Shown piece by piece: positions 28,190-37,018 of a stretch of 41,451 nt of DNA. Numbering within the stretch: the first letter of the stretch is position 1; the number at the start of each line of letters is the position of its first letter. The notes under the pieces were generated by a model. That model had not been told where the DNA came from. It saw only the letters and a program-made list of their open reading frames with translations, and made no database searches. The DNA is from Candidatus Levyibacteriota bacterium (GTDB lineage: Bacteria; Patescibacteriota; Microgenomatia; Levybacterales; UBA12049), in NCBI GenBank assembly GCA_013816255.1, contig JACDET010000009.1, positions 979-42,429 on the forward strand. The letters are read 5' to 3'. The translations under genes were made by a program, and so were the position numbers.

Positions 28190-28396
28190 ATGAAATTACA
28201 GTACGACTCAAAAGAAGATATTGTCTATATTAATTTGGCAAAAGGTGTTTATAATAAAACGAGAAAAATTTCTAATGCAGTATTAATTGACGAAGATATA
28301 GATGGTAAAGTGTTAGGTATTGAGATATTGGATGCAAAAGAAAATATTACAGCTTTTGATCCTCTTCAAACAAAACTCCAAATTCAAAATAGATAG
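28190..28396 (+). CDS. DUF2283 family protein
   Basis: KLQYDSKEDIVYINLAKG...VLIDEDIDGKVLGIEILDA; SD GAAGGA. Confidence 0.85.
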   Translation: MKLQYDSKEDIVYINLAKGVYNKTRKISNAVLIDEDIDGKVLGIEILDAKENITAFDPLQTKLQIQNR

Positions 28397-28427
28397 TTTT
28401 ACTTTATAATTTTGAAGTAAATTAATA

Positions 28428-29645
28428 TTATTTTCTCACCAAAAAGAATGGTTTCATTAGGTGGTGGAATTTGTTGAGGTATTTTTTTCTGTATCCTGGC
28501 GGTTTTGCTGAAGCTTCTTTTATAAGTGCTGCATACACTTTCTCTAAATTATCAGCTGTTTGTTGGATAGAAAACTTTTTGGCTGTTTCCAAACTATTTT
28601 TGGCAAACATATCACGTAATTTTTTATCACTCAGTAATAGATGTATACTTTCTGCAAAAGTCTTGGCGTCCTTTTTTACCATGTAGCTATTTTTTCCATG
28701 ATCAAGTATCTCGTGAAAGACAGCATCTTTTACAGCGACAATCGGGAGAGACGATGCTAATGCTTCAAGTATCACTAGACCTTGTGTTTCAGTTTGTGAC
28801 GCAAAAATAAAAATGTCTGCATCTGCATAAATTTGCGGAAGTGTTTCCGGAGGAAATGCTCCAAGGAAAAAAACAGAATCAGATAGTTGTAAAGATTCGA
28901 CTTGGTTTTTAAGGGTTTGTTCTTCAGCTCCCGCGCCAACAAGAACTAATACTGCATCAGGTGATTTTTTCTTTAATTGCCAAAAGGCTGAGATAAGAAA
29001 ATCTATTGCTTTCTCCTGGCCAAGTCTTCCCACATGTAATAGTATCTTTTTGTTTTTTCCTACACCTATCTTTTCGCGTATAAAACCTTTTGTGTGATCT
29101 TTATATTCATCAAGTTCAATCCCTGTTGGATCAACATGCATTTTTTTGGTTACACCGTAAGAAAGGAGTTCTTTTCTGACAGAACCTGTCGGGACAAGAA
29201 GATAATCACAATAATTGCAAATGATTTTGCTCAAAATTTTCATAAATCTTGGATTACCAAGCCACTTCCCGAGATAATGCGTATATTGTACGAGTAGTGT
29301 GCAATAGGTGAAGACATAGGGGATATCTTTTGTTTTGGCGATTTCCCACCCGAGAAGACTGATTGGTCCACCGTTGTAGGCATGGATTACATCAAAATCT
29401 AATCTGACAATATCCAGAAGCGTTTTGTTCGGAATATGGAGAGCAAAGCGGGTTCCGGTAGCTAAAAAATTAATTGAAGGAAGTCTGTAGATATTCTTTT
29501 TATTATCTTTATGTCCTGGTACATTGGGCGCAATAATGGTTACTGTGTGTCCCTTTTTCTCAAGCGCGCGGGCAGTTCTATCAACTGCTGTTGATACACC
29601 ATTTGGTAAAGGCAGATACGCGTCTGTAAATATTCCAATCTTCAC
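28428..29645 (-). CDS. Glycosyltransferase family 4 (diacylglycerol glucosyltransferase-like)
   Basis: KIGIFTDAYLPLPNGVSTAV; HVGRLGQEKAIDFLISAF; DIFIFASQTETQGLVILEALASSLPIV; GTG start. Confidence 0.9.
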   Translation of the reverse strand: MKIGIFTDAYLPLPNGVSTAVDRTARALEKKGHTVTIIAPNVPGHKDNKKNIYRLPSINFLATGTRFALHIPNKTLLDIVRLDFDVIHAYNGGPISLLGWEIAKTKDIPYVFTYCTLLVQYTHYLGKWLGNPRFMKILSKIICNYCDYLLVPTGSVRKELLSYGVTKKMHVDPTGIELDEYKDHTKGFIREKIGVGKNKKILLHVGRLGQEKAIDFLISAFWQLKKKSPDAVLVLVGAGAEEQTLKNQVESLQLSDSVFFLGAFPPETLPQIYADADIFIFASQTETQGLVILEALASSLPIVAVKDAVFHEILDHGKNSYMVKKDAKTFAESIHLLLSDKKLRDMFAKNSLETAKKFSIQQTADNLEKVYAALIKEASAKPPGYRKKYLNKFHHLMKPFFLVRK

Positions 29646-29754
29646 AATAATGAACTCTGTCTATTATAGCGTACAGCGGAGTTTACGACAAATTCTTCCA
29701 TAATTATTGCATAGAAATGGTACACTTTATTAGTGCTTTAGGGAGGTGATATTT

Positions 29755-30054
29755 ATGGCAGATGCAAAATCAAAAGCAGAAGATAAAAAAGAAAAGAAAG
29801 AAGAGACAAAAAATGAATCAGGAAAGAATGAATCTTTTCGTGTTCAAGGAGAAAATCTTTTGAAAAAAGTAAATGAGCTTATCAAAGAGGGTAATGTCAG
29901 ACGCATTACTATTAAAGATAAGAATGGAAAAAATGTTATCGTGATCCCTTTAACATTTGGTGTTGTTGGAGCTGTGATCGCACCGGTTCTTGCGGGAATT
30001 GGAGCAATAGCGGCGTTAATTGGTGAATGTACGATTACGGTTGAGCGCGAATAG
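29755..30054 (+). CDS. DUF4342-like protein
   Basis: VNELIKEGNVRRITIKDKNGKNVIVIPLTFGVVGAVIAPVLAGIGAIAAL; strong SD GGGAGGTGAT. Confidence 0.85.
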   Translation: MADAKSKAEDKKEKKEETKNESGKNESFRVQGENLLKKVNELIKEGNVRRITIKDKNGKNVIVIPLTFGVVGAVIAPVLAGIGAIAALIGECTITVERE

Positions 30055-30057
30055 CGC

Positions 30058-30291
30058 TTAGCCTAAATCGTATCCACCTGGGGGAGGTTCTGCGGATTCT
30101 GTCATTGCTGAGGCAACTTCTTGTGTATCAACTGAAGCACCATCATCAAAGTCATGTTCTTTATGATCTTCATCATAGTCCTGAAGATGTTTTTTTATCC
30201 CTGCATAAAGTGTGGCTGCAGCGCGGTACTTATCTGTGTCATAGACGTAGAAGAGTTTGTGGCAATAAGAACAAGGGTGTGTGTAATACAT
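30058..30291 (-). CDS. Small hypothetical protein with CxxC N terminus
   Basis: MYYTHPCSYCHKLFYVYDTDKYRAAATLYAGIKKHL; TATACT upstream (gap 10). Confidence 0.55.
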   Translation of the reverse strand: MYYTHPCSYCHKLFYVYDTDKYRAAATLYAGIKKHLQDYDEDHKEHDFDDGASVDTQEVASAMTESAEPPPGGYDLG

Positions 30292-30330
30292 AATTATGCA
30301 TAGTATAGCACTACCTACTTGATTTGCAAG

Positions 30331-31320
30331 CTAAGGATTATAAACCCGAATTTTTTGGAAATTTAAAATCGGGGAAAAGATATTGTTTGTTCCGGGCTTG
30401 GAACCTTTATCAATAAGTACTGTTGCTGCTTGAGGAAAAATTTCGACAGATAACTTTTTTGTTGGCGGAAAATGATTTCCATCACATTGGTATGCCTTGG
30501 GGCCGCTAAGTGATTCAACAGTAATCTTTTTTCCTTTAAGAAGTGTGTAATGTGGACTCTTATTGATATTGCCAAGTAACGCATTTCCCAAAAGACTCAA
30601 CCAAGCAGGATATCCTGATGCTTGGATGATGCCAACGCGCAAAACTCCATTTTGAGGATAAGCTTTTGGCACTGCTTCAATGCCTCCCTGTAATTGTCCC
30701 ATGTTGGCTATCATAATACCTTTGGCTGTATATGTCACACTCTTTTTTCCGTCGATTGTAACTTTATACTTTCCTGCTCTCCGGTGAAGATTATTAAATC
30801 CACTGACGAGATACGCCAAAGGACCAAATTTGGTTTTCAAACTTCTTTTGGCTTGCCGCATCACGTCTGCATCAAATCCCATTCCAGCAATAATTGCAAA
30901 GATAGTATCATTTGCCCGTCCGACATCTACTTTATGTTTGGTGCCAAATAATGCCCTTTGTATCATGTCTTTTCTTGAGCCAGTAATAGTAAGATTTTGT
31001 GCAAACAGATTACCTGTACCTAATGGCACAATGCCGAGTGTGATATCTTTATTAATTATAACTTGAAGAGCTTCCATAATAGTTCCATCCCCACCGCAAA
31101 CAACAATATGCGTAATCCCTTTGTTCATCTCTTCAATAGCTATGTCACTAGCACTGAGCGTTTTCGTTGTTTCAACAACGTTTCCTCTCCATCCTAACTC
31201 TTTGGCAATATGCAAAATTTCATCTTTTCTTTTTTTCTTGTCACCTTGTCCACTAACCGGGTTGATGATAAAGAGTGCATCTTTTGGTTCAGTTTTTGTT
31301 TGATTTTTTTTCGCTTTCAT
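30331..31320 (-). CDS. Diacylglycerol/lipid kinase (YegS/BmrU-like)
   Basis: ALFIINPVSGQGDKKKR; HIVVCGGDGTIMEALQVI; LGIVPLGTGNLFAQNL; TGcTATTAT-N6-ATG. Confidence 0.92.
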   Translation of the reverse strand: MKAKKNQTKTEPKDALFIINPVSGQGDKKKRKDEILHIAKELGWRGNVVETTKTLSASDIAIEEMNKGITHIVVCGGDGTIMEALQVIINKDITLGIVPLGTGNLFAQNLTITGSRKDMIQRALFGTKHKVDVGRANDTIFAIIAGMGFDADVMRQAKRSLKTKFGPLAYLVSGFNNLHRRAGKYKVTIDGKKSVTYTAKGIMIANMGQLQGGIEAVPKAYPQNGVLRVGIIQASGYPAWLSLLGNALLGNINKSPHYTLLKGKKITVESLSGPKAYQCDGNHFPPTKKLSVEIFPQAATVLIDKGSKPGTNNIFSPILNFQKIRVYNP

Positions 31321-31409
31321 AATGCCATAATAGCATATATGAGAAGCGTATATTGTTAGTAATTAGGGGCAAGTGCTCAGTAATGAGTTTTGTTATTGAT
31401 CACTGGATC

Positions 31410-31622
31410 TTATTTCATTTTTACTAAATCAGAGGAGTTTTTTTCTGAAGGAATAAGGATCCAAAGAATAACATAGGGAATAAATCCTGGAAATCCTCCC
31501 GGTAAAAATAATAGCACCCAGATGAGCCGGATGAAGATAACATTTATGTGAAAATAGTTTGCAAGCGCTGCTGCTACTCCAGCAATCATTTTTCCTTCTT
31601 TAGGCCGTTCTAACGTATTCAT
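31410..31622 (-). CDS. PspC-domain protein
   Basis: MNTLERPKEGKMIAGVAAALANYFHINVIFIRLIWVLL; TATAAT-N6-ATG places the start at 31622, not 31640. Confidence 0.88.
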   Translation of the reverse strand: MNTLERPKEGKMIAGVAAALANYFHINVIFIRLIWVLLFLPGGFPGFIPYVILWILIPSEKNSSDLVKMK

Positions 31623-31694
31623 CTCATTATTATACATCATTAAATAAAAAAAATTCTAAGAAATTGGTAAGAGCGAAGCAAGAGGTTAAGCACC

Positions 31695-33818
31695 TTACTT
31701 ATTTATATAGGGAATCGTAAAACAAAAAGTTGATCCTTTTCCTTTGACACTTTCTACCCAAATATCGCCACCATGACGCTTTACTATTTCCGCTGAAATA
31801 TAGAGTCCTAGTCCAAAACCCGCAATATTTTTATCTTCATGATCTTTTGTTCTATAAAATCTATCAAATATTTTTTGCTGATCTTCCAGACCGATTCCTG
31901 GACCCAAATCAATTACGCAAATAAGCGTATTTTCTTTATCTTCTTGCACTTTCACAATGACTTTATTAGCGCGCGGAGAATATTTAATAGCATTTGTGAG
32001 AAGGTTTGATATGACTTGCGAGATTCTATCTGCATCTCCGCACATTTGTTTTTGTAATTTCCCTTCAACTTTTATTTGATGTTTGTCTGAAGTGTACTGC
32101 ATATCAGAAACTGTTTTTGCAATTAACTTATTTCCATCAAACATCTCTTTCTCCAAAACTAATTTGCCAGCTTCTATATTACTGACGTTAAGCAGATCAT
32201 TGATAAGTTTGGTGACTTTATCTGTTTGTGTATTTATATTGTCCAACAGTCTTCCATATTCACCATTTTTATGGTCTTTAAGTTTTTTGTACAACACTTG
32301 TGAAAAAGCTTTTATTGAAGTTATAGGCGTTTTTAATTCATGTGATGCCATACCCAAAAATTTATCTTTTTGCCGGTCAAGCACTTGCAGTTTTGCATGA
32401 GAAATTTGTAACTCTTTTGTGGCATATGCGACATTATCACTTAATGTTTTATTAAAACTTTTAATCTCTTCATATGACTTGGCATTTTGAATAGCAATCG
32501 AAATCACCGGTCCGAAAATTTCTAATATTTTTATATCCTGAGGTGTATAAATTTCTCCTGACTTTTTACTTCCCAAAACGAGTAACCCTTCATTATAAGC
32601 TCTGTCAGTGAGCGGCACCGCGATAACTATTCCTAATTTATGCATGAGATGTTTTATGTCAGCATCTTTTTCTTCGTCAAGAATTACCATGCGATTTAAT
32701 GTATATACAGCATCGACAAGATCTTTCTTAAAGGTCGGCAATTTTTTATATCCATCCGCGCTTATGGTAAATCTATTCTGCTTGCGGTAAATGATAAATG
32801 CACCTTTTTCAATTTGTAATGTTGTGATTAGTTTATAAAGGGTTTTTTGTGTAAGATCTTTCAGTTTTACATTGGATGCTAAGATTGTTGTCAGATTTAG
32901 AATAACTTCATCAGAGTTATATTTACTGCTGAAGAATACATTATCGGTTGCTCTTTGTAAAATACTTTTTATCTTGTCAAAGGTGAGAACAATAATGACC
33001 GCGAGTATAGCAGATATAAACTGTTGATCACTTCCACTTTCTCCTTGGAAGACATATCTGCTCAAGAAGAAAATACCCAAAGTGTACATTGAAGCTAATA
33101 CTGCAATTAAGAATGTATATGATACAGAACGGGCAAGAATCAGTCTGATTGCCAGGAGTCTATGTTTGACTATGGCATAAAAGATAAGGCCGACAAAGAT
33201 AATCGAGAATATTGGGCCATAGATTACGAAGTCAGAAAGATTAAAAAGTACTACAAAAATAAAGTTGGTTAAAATAAGAAGTGAAAATGTCACGCTGATG
33301 CCAAAGACCAAAAATTTCAGTTGTTGTTTTTCAATTCCAGCAGAACGTTTATATTTTTTGATAACCTCCCATATTCCAGCTATTGGAAGCCCTATAAAGA
33401 GAATTGCGAATAATATAATTGCTGGTCCTGGCGTTGGTGTAATTTGGGATCCTACTATTGTTACACCTGAGAATAGTAAAGGAGTAAATGCTAATCCCTG
33501 TACCAGAAGGGTTAGCACTACTATCGCATTGAGGAATTTTTTATTGATCTGTAATTCTTTATTGGGAAAAGCTTTAATAAAGAAATAGAGTACTGGACCC
33601 AAAGGAGCTGTGATAAACATAACCGCGCGTATCCAGAACAGTGTACCTTCTGGGGTAGGGGAATTAAGTGAAAAATAGTTAGCTACCGTCCAGAGGGCAA
33701 AAATGACTGTTAAACCGGTGAGCAAGCGGTTCGTGGCGCTGTTTGAATTCTTTTTATAGCTTATTATCCCCAAAAGGACATTGATAAAAGCTGTCAGCAA
33801 AATAATTGCTAATGTCAT
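31695..33818 (-). CDS. Membrane sensor histidine kinase (7TM-like N terminus, GAF-like domain, HisKA, HATPase)
   Basis: FLGMASHELKTPITSIKAFSQVL; ISNLLTNAIKYSP; DLGPGIGLEDQQKIFDRFYR; GFGLGLYI. Confidence 0.92.
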   Translation of the reverse strand: MTLAIILLTAFINVLLGIISYKKNSNSATNRLLTGLTVIFALWTVANYFSLNSPTPEGTLFWIRAVMFITAPLGPVLYFFIKAFPNKELQINKKFLNAIVVLTLLVQGLAFTPLLFSGVTIVGSQITPTPGPAIILFAILFIGLPIAGIWEVIKKYKRSAGIEKQQLKFLVFGISVTFSLLILTNFIFVVLFNLSDFVIYGPIFSIIFVGLIFYAIVKHRLLAIRLILARSVSYTFLIAVLASMYTLGIFFLSRYVFQGESGSDQQFISAILAVIIVLTFDKIKSILQRATDNVFFSSKYNSDEVILNLTTILASNVKLKDLTQKTLYKLITTLQIEKGAFIIYRKQNRFTISADGYKKLPTFKKDLVDAVYTLNRMVILDEEKDADIKHLMHKLGIVIAVPLTDRAYNEGLLVLGSKKSGEIYTPQDIKILEIFGPVISIAIQNAKSYEEIKSFNKTLSDNVAYATKELQISHAKLQVLDRQKDKFLGMASHELKTPITSIKAFSQVLYKKLKDHKNGEYGRLLDNINTQTDKVTKLINDLLNVSNIEAGKLVLEKEMFDGNKLIAKTVSDMQYTSDKHQIKVEGKLQKQMCGDADRISQVISNLLTNAIKYSPRANKVIVKVQEDKENTLICVIDLGPGIGLEDQQKIFDRFYRTKDHEDKNIAGFGLGLYISAEIVKRHGGDIWVESVKGKGSTFCFTIPYINK

Positions 33819-33870
33819 TGTATCCAGAGCTTACTCATTTTGGATCAAAAATGCAAGTATCTATATCATT

Positions 33871-35145
33871 CTATGCAGCTTTTAAGTCATCAAGCATATA
33901 AGCTTTATTTGTAGGGACAAGTTTCTTCCCTTCTAAACGTTCTTTTCGTATCTCCAGCATTGTCTTTACTACTGCTCCAGCGGATGCATCAGCAGATGCT
34001 CCTGTCTGGGCCCAGAAACTTCGACCTTCTTCGGCTGCTTTATTAAAGTAATCAGCTTTTATGTATTCTGGCCCAATAATTCTAGTAGCCATAGCAGATG
34101 CTTTCTCAAATGAAATTTTGGTGTCGGAATTAATAATATTCCAATCTTCTTCTGTGAGTCCAGGGAAGATGGGATCATCAGGACGTTGAACGTTAATAAC
34201 AGTTCCAAACCCAACGTCTGTAGCCATGATGACGGTAATACCAAGTCTTTGCGCTTCTTGTCGTAAACGTACTTTCTCGCGAATATCATCAACTTCTTCA
34301 AAAAGGAAATCAGCACCTTGCATGAATTTGGTTCTATTAGACGTTTTATTTGAGCCATCGCCAAGATTTTGCGGAATACACTCAATATTCAAATGAGGAT
34401 TTCGATGGTATGCTTTAACAGTCCAGTCAATTGCATGGTTTTCCATTAGATTAGCAACATCTGCATCTGTTACTCTGTTTTCATCATGAAGAATTACAGT
34501 TCCCCCATCTGCGACACGAAAGTTTTGCACACCTGCTTTAACCAAGCCTTTTGCAGCAGATCCACCTACACCCATTCCTGCATGAGCTGTTGTTAATCCA
34601 GCAAGCCATTCTTGTTCTTCTTTGGAAATGATAGGAAAGTTTCTTGAATATAGTGTCTCATTAAAAGGCTCTTTTGCAAGTATTGGAACAAAGAGTCCCT
34701 CTCCATCTTTTCCTGGCAATTCTGCAACAACCATATGTCTAGGCTTATTAAACCACTTCAGATATATTTCCAATACCTTTGCCTTTGGCTTTTTTTCAAA
34801 AAAATCTTTTTTTCTTTTTGACTTCGCACGGTCCGTTAACTGTTCTTTAAAAGTATCTTTGATAACGTTTTTTTCAAGTGCTTCATCAAAAAGTGTAAAA
34901 TCATCTTTCATTGATTCTGGCTTCCAAGGAGCGAGTGTTTTGATTCTATCAGGAGCAGTTCTAAGAGAAGTAATAAAATTTTTCCATCCGTCGAGACTTC
35001 CAAGTGGGTAAATAGGACATTTTGGAATAATTAATTCTCGAGGTCGATCTATCTCTCTTGCTCTTTGAAATTCAGCTAATCCTGCGTTATGTAGTTGTTC
35101 TCTATTATCTTCAGAGGGTATTCCTGCTAAACGTTCACTATTCAT
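33871..35145 (-). CDS. ThiF/E1-like adenylyltransferase with uncharacterised N-terminal domain
   Basis: TTAHAGMGVGGSAAKGLVKAGVQNFRVADGGTVILHDENRV nucleotide-binding fold; DFLFEEVDDIREKVRLRQEAQRLGITVIMATDVG. Confidence 0.8.
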   Translation of the reverse strand: MNSERLAGIPSEDNREQLHNAGLAEFQRAREIDRPRELIIPKCPIYPLGSLDGWKNFITSLRTAPDRIKTLAPWKPESMKDDFTLFDEALEKNVIKDTFKEQLTDRAKSKRKKDFFEKKPKAKVLEIYLKWFNKPRHMVVAELPGKDGEGLFVPILAKEPFNETLYSRNFPIISKEEQEWLAGLTTAHAGMGVGGSAAKGLVKAGVQNFRVADGGTVILHDENRVTDADVANLMENHAIDWTVKAYHRNPHLNIECIPQNLGDGSNKTSNRTKFMQGADFLFEEVDDIREKVRLRQEAQRLGITVIMATDVGFGTVINVQRPDDPIFPGLTEEDWNIINSDTKISFEKASAMATRIIGPEYIKADYFNKAAEEGRSFWAQTGASADASAGAVVKTMLEIRKERLEGKKLVPTNKAYMLDDLKAA

Positions 35146-35147
35146 AA

Positions 35148-35903
35148 TTATGCAGCTTTGAGTGGGACTTCAGCAGTATATCTTTTGGGAGGATCCTTAG
35201 GATCGTACCAATGAGGTCTAAAAATTTCTGCTGTTCTTCTTCCATCCTTAGACAATATAATTTCCTCTCCCTCACCAAAGTCAAGCTGTGTTGAGCGAGT
35301 ATGCCTTATAAATTCATTTTTTGCAACTGTCACAATTTTCTTTTTACCGAGTGTCTGAGCGACTTCAACTATACCGTTTGGGGCATCAATGAGTTCTTCC
35401 AGTAATTCTGTTGTTTGATTGATTCCATCTTCACGTGTTCCACGAAAATCTTGAACCGCAACTATTCTTCCAAGTTCACAGAACGTATCATCAAGTTCGT
35501 CTTGTTCAATAAGTTTATTAATCTCAAGGTTCTCATACGCTACTCTGCCTGTTACTGCTAAATTATTACCCCATGGATGTCCATTATGTGCAAAAGTGCA
35601 TATTGTTATTGCAGTACCGCTCTTTGCAATATCATCCATATACATTATCCCAGCAACTTCTAATTTGAAATCTCCTAATTCAGGGATCTCAATTGTAAGA
35701 CCCTGTATCTTAAGTTCTTTTATACGGTCCAAAAGCGGAACGTATCTTGGTGCGTATCCTTCACCCACAGCAATAGGAGCAGTACCAAGCCGTAAGTCGC
35801 TTGGTGATGTCAAAGAATTTACCGTTTCGAGCCGGGAATAGGTAAACTTGGGTACTCTATGTTCCAAACTATGAAATGCGCCTGATTCAGGATTGAGTGC
35901 CAT
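35148..35903 (-). CDS. GNAT-fold, autoinducer/N-acyl-amino-acid-synthase-like protein, adjacent to the E1-like gene
   Basis: DTFCELGRIVAVQDFRGTREDGINQTTELLEELI resembles E(L)GR acyl-synthase/GNAT signature; stop 2 nt before downstream ATG. Confidence 0.45.
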   Translation of the reverse strand: MALNPESGAFHSLEHRVPKFTYSRLETVNSLTSPSDLRLGTAPIAVGEGYAPRYVPLLDRIKELKIQGLTIEIPELGDFKLEVAGIMYMDDIAKSGTAITICTFAHNGHPWGNNLAVTGRVAYENLEINKLIEQDELDDTFCELGRIVAVQDFRGTREDGINQTTELLEELIDAPNGIVEVAQTLGKKKIVTVAKNEFIRHTRSTQLDFGEGEEIILSKDGRRTAEIFRPHWYDPKDPPKRYTAEVPLKAA

Positions 35904-35957
35904 AAACTTACTTATTATACTAGTTTTATGAGAGTGTGCAAGTTTGTGGCTGATTAG

Positions 35958-36176
35958 TTATTTTCTGAAGAATAAATAAAAGAGTAATGACAAGACAGCG
36001 CTGATGACAAGAGAGGTTACCCAAGGGAAGTAGAATGTGAAATTGTCATTTTTAATGAGGATATCTCCTGGGAGTTTTGGGAGAGATGGTAGTTTGGGTA
36101 GCGCGACGAAAATGATGCCTACTATGATAATGATGATGCCCATAAGGATGAGCATTTTACCTATGCTTTCATTCAT
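35958..36176 (-). CDS. DUF2905 family protein
   Basis: MGIIIIIVGIIFVALPKLPSLPKLPGDILIKNDNFTFYFPWVTSLVISAVLSLL. Confidence 0.88.
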   Translation of the reverse strand: MNESIGKMLILMGIIIIIVGIIFVALPKLPSLPKLPGDILIKNDNFTFYFPWVTSLVISAVLSLLFYLFFRK

Positions 36177-36840
36177 GCGTGATACCTGCTTCCTCTCCTT
36201 TGTTTTTATTCATAAAGCCGAAAAGTAACCCGACGATAAATCCCCCAATATGTGCGATGTACGCGACACCGCCTTGACTGGTATCAGCACCCAAAGATCC
36301 AACACCTGAAAATAGCTGCAGCGCAAACCAATAGCCAAGCATCAGTAGCGCACTGATTTCAATAATCGTGACAAAAAAGACAATAAAGACAAGAGTTTTA
36401 ATTTTGGCATGGGGGAATAGCACTGCGTAACAACCAAGTACACCAGCGACTGCACCGGAAGCGCCAAGCATGGGAATCGTGTCTGTAGGCATGAAAAGAT
36501 ATTGTGCTAAACCACCGACAACACCTGCTGTAAGGTACAACAAAAGAAAACCGATAGGAGATAATCGTGTATTTACGTTATCTCCAAAAACAATCAAAAA
36601 CCACATATTGGAAAGAATATGCAAAATACCGCCGTGGAGAAAGATAGATGTTACAAAAGGAATTAATGTCATGTAGTCACTGAAATTTACTGTTTGCGGG
36701 ATAAGCGCGTATTGGTTGATAAATGCTATTTGATCTGGCGCAAGAAGCTGCTGGATAAAAACATAGACAGTAATTCCCACGATGAGAAAGTTCAAAAAAG
36801 GAAAACTCGTGGCTTTGATCGAATCTTTTAAAGGAAACAT
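36169..36840 (-). CDS. Rhomboid-family intramembrane serine protease
   Basis: SIFLHGGILHILSNMWFLIVFGDNV; MLGASGAVAGVLGCYAVLFPHAKI; AHIGGFIVGLLFG. Confidence 0.93.
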   Translation of the reverse strand: MFPLKDSIKATSFPFLNFLIVGITVYVFIQQLLAPDQIAFINQYALIPQTVNFSDYMTLIPFVTSIFLHGGILHILSNMWFLIVFGDNVNTRLSPIGFLLLYLTAGVVGGLAQYLFMPTDTIPMLGASGAVAGVLGCYAVLFPHAKIKTLVFIVFFVTIIEISALLMLGYWFALQLFSGVGSLGADTSQGGVAYIAHIGGFIVGLLFGFMNKNKGEEAGITHE

Positions 36841-36900
36841 ATCTTTCTAGTATAGATACTGTGTGTAAAAAATGTATAAGAATTGTTGAGTTGTTTCTTT

Positions 36901-36991
36901 TTGTCATTGCAAGGGAGTGTATCGACCGAAGCAATCCCTACTAGTAGAGATTGCTTCGTCATGCATTACCATGATTTCCTCGCAATGACAA
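36901..36991. repeat. Intergenic palindromic element (GTCATTGC class)
   Basis: TTGTCATTGC ... GCAATGACAA; internal GAAGCAATC / GATTGCTTC. Confidence 0.92.
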
Positions 36992-37018
36992 TCTACTTGC
37001 TATGCTAAAATAAAAGAT

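Noticed and set aside
28011-28211. Minus-strand 66-aa ORF
   Set aside because: Overlaps the DUF2283 start and has no recognisable motif or promoter.
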